In this document: positions 1 through 5,422 of the stretch, piece by piece
Layout of the letters: each line of letters begins with the position of its first letter
Numbering within the stretch: position 1 is the first letter of the stretch
Source of the DNA: Armatimonadota bacterium
GTDB lineage: Bacteria; Armatimonadota; Hebobacteria; Hebobacterales; WVXJ01
NCBI GenBank assembly: GCA_011773575.1
Contig: WVXJ01000100.1
Coordinates: forward strand, 1-5,422
Direction of reading: 5' to 3'
DNA length: 5,422 bases
Made by a program: the position numbers and the translations under genes
The notes under the pieces: model-generated
Seen by the model: only the letters and a program-made list of their open reading frames with translations
Told to the model about the DNA's origin: nothing
The model's database searches: none

Positions 1-638
1 TCTATGTAGCGCTCTCCGGCTTCACCGAGTTTGAAGCGGAGTCTGCGGATGTGAACATCCACGGTTCGAGTGCCGCCGAAGTACTCATAATCCCAGATAC
101 TGTTTAGCAACTGCTCGCGGGTGAATACTCGTTCCGGGCGGGCCATGAGATGTTTGAGCAGTTCATATTCCTTCAGCGTAAGGTCAACACGAGCGCCTTT
201 CACTCGAACTTCATAACTGTCAGGATTAAGCGTCAAGTCTCCCGCCGTAAGTAGGTTTGCGGAGCAAGGCTCCTCAGGAAAAAGCAGCGCCCGCTTAAGC
301 CTCGCCTCCAGTTCCGCCTGGCGGCAGGGCAGAACAATGAGATCATCAATCTCCGGGGGCCAGCGGAAAGCCGCCAGATCCCTTTCGGCTATCGCGGCGA
401 GCAGCGGTTTCTCCGCCCAAGCGCGAACTCGCTTGACCATCTCGCAAAGATCCCCAAGATCACCACACCGGCCGGATACATCCAGAATGATACACCCCAC
501 TGAAGGCAACTCCCCGGCTTGCTCCACGAGATGTTCAGGGGCAATGCGTTTGACATCGCCGCCGAAGCAGTCCAGGTTACGCTCCAGGCGGCTTGCATCG
601 CTGTGAGTCGGGCAAATCAGCAGGAAGCGCAGGGGCAT
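1..638 (-). CDS. GlnR-like atypical OmpR-family response regulator, 3'-truncated
   Basis: 212 residues are visible and the last codon is cut by the window edge; family length suggests roughly 15-25 residues are missing. Residues 1-118 are a receiver-like fold. Beta-1 reads RFLLICPTH where a normal receiver has an acidic pair. Asp53 (IILDVSGR) sits at the phospho-acceptor position, the Ser/Thr of beta-4 is absent (LLAAIAERD), and the beta-5 Lys-Pro is Leu-Pro (LIVLPCRQ). Residues 132-212 are a winged helix with LTLKEYELLKHL (153-164), RVFTREQLL (170-178), YFGGTRTVDVHIRRLR (186-201). This domain and the degenerate receiver both resemble actinobacterial GlnR, which controls nitrogen genes without classical phosphorylation; that comparison is from memory. 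No histidine kinase is seen. ATG at 638 is supported by GAGGAG at 650-645, 6 nt upstream. It follows the glutamate synthase genes on the same strand and may control them. A generic PhoP/PhoB-type orphan regulator is the alternative. Confidence 0.9.
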   Translation of the reverse strand, partial: MPLRFLLICPTHSDASRLERNLDCFGGDVKRIAPEHLVEQAGELPSVGCIILDVSGRCGDLGDLCEMVKRVRAWAEKPLLAAIAERDLAAFRWPPEIDDLIVLPCRQAELEARLKRALLFPEEPCSANLLTAGDLTLNPDSYEVRVKGARVDLTLKEYELLKHLMARPERVFTREQLLNSIWDYEYFGGTRTVDVHIRRLRFKLGEAGERYI

Positions 639-644
639 CGGGTT

Positions 645-650
645 CTCCTC
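645..650 (-). promoter_or_regulatory. Ribosome binding site of the GlnR-like regulator
   Basis: GAGGAG on the minus strand lies 6 nt before the ATG at 638. This strong Shine-Dalgarno match fixes the start of a gene whose 3' end is off the window, and shows that it is translated independently of the GXGXG gene 130 bp upstream. Confidence 0.75.
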
Positions 651-673
651 AAGCCGCACAGCCCGCCGACTCG

Positions 674-707
674 TACTTCGTAGCGAAGTGGCCTCGCTAC
701 TTCGCAG
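674..707. repeat. Inverted and direct repeat cluster built on ACTTCG in the gap before the regulator gene
   Basis: The 130-bp gap (639-768) between the GXGXG gene and the regulator gene holds three copies of a short element: ACTTCG at 675-680, its complement CGAAGT at 684-689, and ACTTCG at 700-705. The first two form a perfect 6-bp stem with a 3-nt loop. The second and third form a 10-bp inverted repeat (683-692 against 696-705) with one imperfect pair and a 3-nt loop. TACTTCG(T/C)AG is directly repeated at 674-683 and 698-707, 24 bp apart. No T-tract follows on the minus strand, so an intrinsic terminator is not well supported. Roles as an operator for the adjacent DNA-binding regulator or as an mRNA-processing hairpin are possible but unproven. 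Confidence 0.55.
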
Positions 708-768
708 AGTAGCATCGGAGCGTCCCATCCCAACCGAAGAGCCGCGCGTAGAAGCGATGCTTGCCACT

Positions 769-1557
769 TCAGGTCGCATACTTTGCACCATAGGGCCTGT
801 GAGATACCGGAGTCAGCCGGAAGAACGGTTCACCCATGACCTTGTCCGCGTCATACCCGAAGTGTGTGCAGAACTCGGCAATATGAGGCCGAATGTGTTC
901 GATCTGCGTCGGCTTCGTTTGAGCAATCTTGGCATGAGGTGAGATGTGGCGCGGGTCAACTTTCCCGCGCAGATAGATCTCTCCGCCGTGCATTCCGCTG
1001 GCGCAGTAGTTGCCCACGAGAGGATCACCATTGCGCTCAGAAAGCCCCAGCAGAATGATTACCCCTCCCGCCATATACTCGCCCAAGAAATCTCCTGCCG
1101 CACCTCCGATGACTATCACGGGGGATTTCTGTCTGTAGGCCTTCATGTGAATACCGACGCGATAGCCGACATTTCCGTTTATGAAGATCGTGCCACCGCG
1201 CATTCCATAGCCGATCACATCACCCGCGTCACCCTTGACAATGATGGAGCCCGAATCCATCGTGTTGCCGATGGCGTCCTGGGCGTTATTGCGTACCAAT
1301 ATCGTCGGCCCACTCAGAAAGGCCCCCAGGTCATTGCCCGGCACACCGCAGATCTCCAGGTGCAGGTCACCTTTCAATCCGGTCCCGATATAGCGCTGGC
1401 CATTGACATTCACAAGCCTAAACCTGGCTTCGCCTTCTGTCGCGGCCTCACGCAATCGCCGGTTCAGGTCGCGATAATGCATACCCTGTGCGTCAATCAC
1501 GATACCCATCTCCTCTCTTGTTTCAGCCGCTTGAACCGCCGCCATTGTCTTCGCCAT
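769..1557 (-). CDS. Glutamate synthase GXGXG (beta-helix) subunit
   Basis: 262 residues. It equals the C-terminal GXGXG domain of bacterial GltB, also related to formylmethanofuran dehydrogenase FwdC and to MgsB. In GltB this right-handed beta-helix is structural and non-catalytic, holding the amidotransferase and synthase domains together. Glycine-rich turns repeat about every 17-22 residues: DAIGNTMDSGSIIVKG (94-109), DVIGYGMRGGTIFINGN (113-129), a longer turn at 132-152 (YRVGIHMK...VIVIGG), DFLGEYMAGGVIILLG (156-171) and PLVGNYCASGMHGGEIYLRG (179-198). The last 60 residues lie outside the repeats and hold several His residues and the motif EHIRPHI (220-226). The start overlaps the preceding stop by one base, with GGGAG at 1566-1562, which suggests translational coupling and a fixed subunit ratio. 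It is the last glutamate synthase gene before a 130-bp gap. Older annotations sometimes call this family 'tributyrin esterase'; nothing here supports an esterase. Confidence 0.93.
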   Translation of the reverse strand: MAKTMAAVQAAETREEMGIVIDAQGMHYRDLNRRLREAATEGEARFRLVNVNGQRYIGTGLKGDLHLEICGVPGNDLGAFLSGPTILVRNNAQDAIGNTMDSGSIIVKGDAGDVIGYGMRGGTIFINGNVGYRVGIHMKAYRQKSPVIVIGGAAGDFLGEYMAGGVIILLGLSERNGDPLVGNYCASGMHGGEIYLRGKVDPRHISPHAKIAQTKPTQIEHIRPHIAEFCTHFGYDADKVMGEPFFRLTPVSHRPYGAKYAT

Positions 1558-3152
1558 TATGCTCCCACCCCCGCGGGCTTGACGCCCAACACTTCCAGGG
1601 TTGTCCGGTCGAGTTGAATGCCTCGAAGCCGCTCCCGGCTGCCTCTGAGGCTTTCAATGGAGTTGACTCCCAGAGCCCCCAACATCTCCTCGAGTTCCTC
1701 GCTCCACGCTTTCACCAGGTTCACAAGGCGCTGGGCTCCCACATTGGGGTCCAGCCTTCGAGTCAGTTGTGGGTCCTGGGTGGTAATTCCCCAGGAACAT
1801 CGGCCTGTGTAGCACTTCTGACAGAGAGTGCAGCCGAGCGCCATGAGTGCGGCGGTGCCGATGGCAACCGCATCCGCGCCTAATGTAATCGCTTTGGCGA
1901 CATCAGCACTTGAACGAATTCCTCCTGCGGCAATGATGGAGGCCTGGTTGCGAATCCCTTCATCGCGGAGCCGCTGGTCCACCACGGCTATGGCAATCTC
2001 AATAGGAATTCCGAAATGGTCGCGGATGGTTGTGGGGGCGGCGCCAGTGCCTCCCCGGAAACCATCCAGATAGAGGATGTCGGCACCGGCCCGAACCATG
2101 CCGCTGGCAATGGCCGCCACATTGTGAACCGCGGCGATCTTCACACTCACCGGCTTCTCGTAATTGGTCGCCTCTTTGATGGCGAAGATGAGTTGCCGCA
2201 AATCCTCAATCGAGTAGATATCGTGTTGGGGCGCGGGTGAGAGCGCATCACTGCCCACAGGAATCATGCGAGTTTCGGAGACATCTTGAGAAACTTTCTC
2301 TCCAGGCAGATGCCCGCCGATCCCCGGCTTCGCCCCCTGGCCTATCTTTATCTCAACTCCCGCGCCGCTGTTGAGATAATCGACATCAACTCCAAAACGA
2401 CCGGAAGCGCACTGCACTATTGCTCGATTGGCAAAGGGCCGGACTTCATCATGCAGCCCGCCCTCTCCGGTGTTCCAGAGTGTGCCCAGTTCACAGGCGG
2501 CCATGGCGATTGACTTCTGCGCCGGCAGGCTGATTGAACCATATGACATCGCCGCGAAGACGATGGGGGTTGACAATTCGATACCCGGCTCCAGCGCGGT
2601 CACCAGTTCGAATCCATCTCCATTCTGCCGGACTTCCACCGCTTCCGGTTTGCGGCCGAGATGTGTGCGCAGTTCCATCGGTTCTCTCGCCGGATCAATG
2701 GAGGGATTTGTCACCTGGCAGGCGTCCAGAACGAGGTGATCCCACAGCACCTGGTAGGGCAGATCATTGCCCATTCCGGCGAGCAGGACGCCCCCTGTCT
2801 CCGCCTGCTTCCACAAGTTGCGGCGATGCCCAACACTCCACAGCCCGTGCTCTTTGAATGCCTGAGGGTTGGGCAAAATTGTGATACACCGCTCCGGGCA
2901 GAAGGCCTCGCAGCGATGGCAGCCCACGCACTTGCTGTCATCTGCCACGACTCTTCCCTCCCAGCGCAGAGCCTTCCAGCCGCACTGGTGGATACAGCGC
3001 TTGCAGCGAGCGCAGCGTTCCTGATCGTTCGTCCAGCGAAACTCGGGCGGGTAATAGACCGGTGTCGTTGCCACTCGCACTTCGTGCAGTGGTTCCTCCG
3101 CCTCTTCTGTTTGCGGCTCTTCCAGGAGCAAATCTCGTTCTTTCATCATCAT
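1557..3152 (-). CDS. gltB: Ferredoxin-domain, FMN-binding glutamate synthase catalytic subunit (archaeal type)
   Basis: 531 residues, close to my memory of archaeal GltB-type proteins with a ferredoxin domain (about 510). It makes glutamate from 2-oxoglutarate and ammonia using FMN and iron-sulfur clusters. Residues 47-90 form two [4Fe-4S] motifs: Cys47/50/53/57 and Cys75/78/81/85 (CVGCHRCEAFCP). The synthase barrel runs from about 195 to 470: MSYGSIS (202-208), NTGEGG (227-232), KIGQGAKPGIGGHLPG (269-284), PVSVKIA (334-340), DGFRGGTGAAP (363-373) and AAGGIRSS (408-415). Cys441, Cys447 and Cys452 match the GltB [3Fe-4S] spacing C-x5-C-x4-C, with an extra Cys444 between them. The first ATG of three in a row is chosen because GGAGAAGGA (3163-3155) places GGAG 7 nt before it; the second ATG is also possible. 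Its TAA shares one base with the ATG of the GXGXG gene (TAATG). No GltD-type NADPH subunit is visible, so reduced ferredoxin or an Hdr protein is the likely donor. Confidence 0.95.
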   Translation of the reverse strand: MMMKERDLLLEEPQTEEAEEPLHEVRVATTPVYYPPEFRWTNDQERCARCKRCIHQCGWKALRWEGRVVADDSKCVGCHRCEAFCPERCITILPNPQAFKEHGLWSVGHRRNLWKQAETGGVLLAGMGNDLPYQVLWDHLVLDACQVTNPSIDPAREPMELRTHLGRKPEAVEVRQNGDGFELVTALEPGIELSTPIVFAAMSYGSISLPAQKSIAMAACELGTLWNTGEGGLHDEVRPFANRAIVQCASGRFGVDVDYLNSGAGVEIKIGQGAKPGIGGHLPGEKVSQDVSETRMIPVGSDALSPAPQHDIYSIEDLRQLIFAIKEATNYEKPVSVKIAAVHNVAAIASGMVRAGADILYLDGFRGGTGAAPTTIRDHFGIPIEIAIAVVDQRLRDEGIRNQASIIAAGGIRSSADVAKAITLGADAVAIGTAALMALGCTLCQKCYTGRCSWGITTQDPQLTRRLDPNVGAQRLVNLVKAWSEELEEMLGALGVNSIESLRGSRERLRGIQLDRTTLEVLGVKPAGVGA

Positions 3153-3154
3153 TT

Positions 3155-3163
3155 TCCTTCTCC
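3155..3163 (-). promoter_or_regulatory. Ribosome binding site deciding the start of the FMN subunit
   Basis: GGAGAAGGA on the minus strand lies in the 23-nt gap after the amidotransferase stop codon. Three consecutive ATG codons begin the next gene. GGAG is 7 nt from the first ATG and 13 nt from the third, so the first (3152) or second is favoured. The site partly overlaps an 8-bp palindrome, CCGGCCGG (3162-3169), which could pair and lower access, though this is speculative. Confidence 0.65.
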
Positions 3164-3175
3164 GGCCGGTAATCC

Positions 3176-4342
3176 TTAGGCCGAAGCCTCTTCAAGTCTT
3201 CGCTTTGGTTCGCCCTCAACTTCCATGGAGCCAAGCGTCCCTATCACGGGTTCACCACCGCGCGGCGCCCACACAACATCAGGATTCGGGCACATCGTCC
3301 GGATCGCCGCCTCCTCGCTCGCCAATAAGAGAAGGTCATCTTTGCGCGCGGCCACCAATGGCCGCAGTTTGATGCGGTCATTCAAACCCACCATTCCCTC
3401 CTTATGGGCAAAGACTATGGCAAAGGGGCCGTTGACCAGGGCCCCGGCATAGACCTGACGCAGGGTCTTGTGGAGTCTTCGCTCAGGCTCCTCCATTTGC
3501 TGAATATCGCGCCAGAAGGGCGCCGCCAGGACCCGGCAGGCGATAGGGACCGGTAGTTTGTGACGGCGAACCAGCAAATCGAGCAGATAAGCCATTACCT
3601 CGGTGTCAGTTCGCATACTGCAGCAGTAACCGAACTGTTCAAGATAGCGTTTGTTGATTCCGTAAGAGGAAATCTCGCCATTATGGACGACCGACCAGTC
3701 GAGCAGAGTGAAAGGATGGGCACCGGCCCACCAGCCCGGAGTATTGGTCGGGAAGCGGCCGTGAGCGACCCATATGTGAGCCTGATATTCCTCCACTCGA
3801 TAGAACTCACCGATGTCTTCCGCGAAACCGACTCCCTTGAAGGTCCCCATGTTTTTCCCGCTGGAGAAGACATAAGCCCCCTCCACCGAGCGGTTTATTG
3901 TCATCACCAGATCGAGGATGAAATCATCTTCACTCGGGGCCTGCCGCTCAACAAGGAGGTCACCCTTGGGCCGCACGAAATAGCGCCACAGCAAGGGAGG
4001 GTCCACGATTGTCGGAATGGGCCGAGTGGGAATCTTTTCCTCTCGGGCGACTTCGCAATTGTGCCGCAGCGCCTTCTCCGCGTCCTCCTGCGCCTCCAGC
4101 GAGTAGTACATCATATGCAGGGCAAAGTGATCCGGCCATTCCGGGTAAATGCCATACCCGGCAAATCCTCCTCCCAATCCATTCGACCGGTCGTGCAATA
4201 ACCCGATAGCCTCCCGAATCAGCCGCCCATCGGTTCGTTCCCCGCTCAGGCTCATCATGCCCGCGAGACCGCAGCCGGAAATGTTGCGCGCGCCGCGGTC
4301 ATACCGCGTATGAGACCTTCTTGTTTGTCGGAATGTCTCCAT
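3176..4342 (-). CDS. Glutamate synthase, glutamine amidotransferase (class II, Ntn) subunit
   Basis: 388 residues. It corresponds to the N-terminal amidotransferase domain of GltB as a free subunit, as in archaeal-type glutamate synthase: it hydrolyses glutamine to glutamate and passes ammonia to the FMN subunit. The likely nucleophile is Cys24 in ISGCGLAG. No Met lies between residue 1 and Cys24, so a propeptide of about 23 residues must be removed to expose it. Other class II features are DRSNGLGGGFAGYGIYPE (51-68), Arg196 in HGRFPTN, Asn221-Gly222 in HNGE, Asp246 in RTDTE, GPFAIVFA (305-312) and DRIKLRPL (322-329). The ATG directly follows the TAG of the HdrBC gene, with AGAGGA at 4352-4347 as a close ribosome site, and the next gene starts 23 nt after its TAA. 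The N-methylglutamate synthase subunit MgsA is homologous and is an alternative. The ferredoxin-bearing partner and the nitrogen-type regulator nearby favour glutamate synthase. Confidence 0.93.
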   Translation of the reverse strand: METFRQTRRSHTRYDRGARNISGCGLAGMMSLSGERTDGRLIREAIGLLHDRSNGLGGGFAGYGIYPEWPDHFALHMMYYSLEAQEDAEKALRHNCEVAREEKIPTRPIPTIVDPPLLWRYFVRPKGDLLVERQAPSEDDFILDLVMTINRSVEGAYVFSSGKNMGTFKGVGFAEDIGEFYRVEEYQAHIWVAHGRFPTNTPGWWAGAHPFTLLDWSVVHNGEISSYGINKRYLEQFGYCCSMRTDTEVMAYLLDLLVRRHKLPVPIACRVLAAPFWRDIQQMEEPERRLHKTLRQVYAGALVNGPFAIVFAHKEGMVGLNDRIKLRPLVAARKDDLLLLASEEAAIRTMCPNPDVVWAPRGGEPVIGTLGSMEVEGEPKRRLEEASA

Positions 4343-5422
4343 CTATTCCTCTGCCTTTTCTCTCTCGGCAAGAAGACGGTTCAACTCCTCAACCGGAGCC
4401 GAGGGTATCGCCGGTAGCCCCATTCGCCTTCTCTTTGCAGTCGAGCCTTCAACGAGCCGACCCCTGGAGTGGAAGTCACCAATTCCCTCGGCGATCGCCT
4501 TTGGAACCATTCCGCGCTCAATCGCCAGCTGTTTCGCTCTTCTGAAGATCTCGACCATCCCATATCGCTGCCAGCACAACTCACTGCAGGTATAACACTC
4601 GATGCACTTCCAAAGCCGAGAAGAACTCAATACCGCCTCCAACTCTCCTTCTGCCAGTTGGCGAACCAGCGCGTTGGGATCAAACCCCGGATCATTCTTC
4701 GATACCGGACAGTCCTGATTGCAAGCCCCACATTCAGCACAATTGGCGACCAGCGCATGATCCCAGTGTTCTCGCACCGCATCCAATCTGCGCTGCAGGC
4801 TTCTCCATTTGTTCAGGAAGGGAGTCGCGTCTACACGGTGGTCGGATATCCCCAACTCCTCCGGCTCGAACCCAAGCGCCAAACCCACTAGTTCGAAGAA
4901 GTATATGGTGGGAAGACTAAATCGTTCCCCCCGGCGTTGCAGAAGGAATTGCGTGTTGTCGAACTGCATCATGCAGGAGGGGCAGACGAGAGTTATGGCA
5001 TCCACCTCCTGCCGCTCCAGGTCCATGAGTTTGCTTCGCGCCATGGCGTGTGAAGCATCTTCCTCTCCCGCCCGCAGCAGCAAGTTGCCACAGCACTGCA
5101 TCTTTGTTTCATACTCGACGGAAGTAGCCCCCAGCCCCTCCAACAGTTCCTCGAACTTCTTGGGCCGGAAGGGATCATCGAACTGCAAGTCGGAGCTGGG
5201 CTGCAACAGGTGGCATCCGTAATGCACCGCGATTCGTAATCCGGCAAGTGAATATTTGATGCGTTCCTGTAAAGCCGCAGGCCCGATATCTTTGTAGAGA
5301 ACGTCTAGAAGGTGAACCACATCACCCTTGCCGCGATAACGGCGCCCAATGCGTTCCAGCCCTCGATTCACCGCCTCTTGATTTTCGGGCAGGCCAGCAA
5401 GTTCCGCTTTGGCTCCCTTCAG
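4343..5422 (-). CDS. hdrB: HdrB-HdrC fusion protein (CCG domain plus 2x[4Fe-4S]), 5'-truncated
   Basis: Heterodisulfide-reductase-type electron-transfer protein, probably cytoplasmic. The frame is open to the window edge, with 17 more in-frame codons before the GTG at 5371. That GTG is therefore probably not the start, and the first CCG motif lies outside the window. Counting from that GTG codon, the second CCG motif is complete: Cys53 (HYGCHLL), Cys93-Cys94 (CCG) and CPSC at 130-133. The spacings of 39 and 35 residues match the HdrB pattern C-x31-39-CC-x35-36-CxxC, which in HdrB ligates a non-cubane [4Fe-4S] cluster. After residue 205 an HdrC-like module follows: Cys211/214/217/221 (CAECGACNQDCP) and Cys256/259/262/266 (CIECYTCSELCW). 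The second motif ends in CW rather than CP. The HdrB-then-HdrC order is the reverse of methanogen HdrD. Its stop codon directly abuts the amidotransferase ATG, so it is probably co-translated with the glutamate synthase genes. The family is clear; the true substrate or partner is unknown. Confidence 0.93.
   Translation of the reverse strand: MKGAKAELAGLPENQEAVNRGLERIGRRYRGKGDVVHLLDVLYKDIGPAALQERIKYSLAGLRIAVHYGCHLLQPSSDLQFDDPFRPKKFEELLEGLGATSVEYETKMQCCGNLLLRAGEEDASHAMARSKLMDLERQEVDAITLVCPSCMMQFDNTQFLLQRRGERFSLPTIYFFELVGLALGFEPEELGISDHRVDATPFLNKWRSLQRRLDAVREHWDHALVANCAECGACNQDCPVSKNDPGFDPNALVRQLAEGELEAVLSSSRLWKCIECYTCSELCWQRYGMVEIFRRAKQLAIERGMVPKAIAEGIGDFHSRGRLVEGSTAKRRRMGLPAIPSAPVEELNRLLAEREKAEE

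Noticed and set aside
389..598. A 69-codon minus-strand open frame inside the regulator gene
   Set aside because: It is out of frame with the regulator, whose receiver and winged-helix domains read continuously from 638 to the window edge with a strong ribosome site.
683..705. Intrinsic terminator after the glutamate synthase genes
   Set aside because: The stem is good, but no run of T follows it on the minus strand, and the minus-strand RNA would carry an A-C mismatch in the stem. It is recorded as a repeat instead.
706..733. A sigma-70 promoter for the regulator gene (TTGGGA, 16 bp, TACTCT)
   Set aside because: The match is only about 4/6 and 3/6 to consensus and could easily arise by chance in 130 bp, so it is mentioned as a possibility and not listed as a feature.
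946..1617. A 223-codon plus-strand open frame opposite the GXGXG gene
   Set aside because: It is fully antisense to a gene with clear GXGXG repeats. Its translation shows no recognisable domain, and its length is expected from G+C-rich codon bias.
3560..4201. A 213-codon plus-strand open frame opposite the amidotransferase gene
   Set aside because: It is antisense to a region encoding clear class II amidotransferase motifs, shows no domain of its own, and is best read as a shadow.
5369..5371. GTG at 5371 as the true start of the HdrBC gene
   Set aside because: The frame stays open for 17 codons to the window edge, and a start here would remove the first CCG domain that the HdrB family carries. 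The gene almost certainly begins outside the window.

Overview
The window is about 57% G+C by eye, densely coding, and every supported gene lies on the minus strand. The OmpR-type regulator, the Shine-Dalgarno sites and the tight gene packing point to a bacterium. The split 'archaeal-type' glutamate synthase and the heterodisulfide-reductase (Hdr) protein suggest an anaerobic or deep-branching lineage, for example a Firmicutes, Chloroflexota, Armatimonadota or actinobacterial relative. I cannot name the taxon from sequence alone.

Layout in the direction of transcription (right to left): (1) 5422-4343, an HdrB-like CCG-domain protein fused to a C-terminal HdrC-like 2x[4Fe-4S] module, its N-terminus cut off by the window edge; (2) 4342-3176, a class II glutamine amidotransferase subunit; (3) 3152-1557, an FMN-binding glutamate synthase subunit with an N-terminal 2x[4Fe-4S] ferredoxin domain; (4) 1557-769, a GXGXG beta-helix subunit; (5) after a 130-bp gap with inverted and direct repeats, 638-1, an OmpR-family regulator with a degenerate receiver domain that resembles the nitrogen regulator GlnR, its last residues cut off by the other window edge. 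Gaps within the first four genes are 0 nt, 23 nt and a 1-nt overlap, which fits a single operon.

Functional reading: genes 2-4 together equal the large (alpha) subunit of bacterial GltB split into its natural domains. The amidotransferase releases ammonia from glutamine, the FMN/Fe-S subunit reductively aminates 2-oxoglutarate, and the GXGXG subunit is structural. No NAD(P)H-dependent GltD is in the window. Instead a ferredoxin-domain subunit sits beside an HdrBC fusion, so the electron supply probably runs through iron-sulfur proteins. The attractive hypothesis is an Hdr-linked, possibly electron-bifurcating, glutamate synthase whose locus ends with its own nitrogen regulator. The Hdr link is inferred from gene order, not shown.

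The opposite-strand reading frames appear to be shadows. I saw no tRNA, rRNA, CRISPR, insertion sequence or attachment site.
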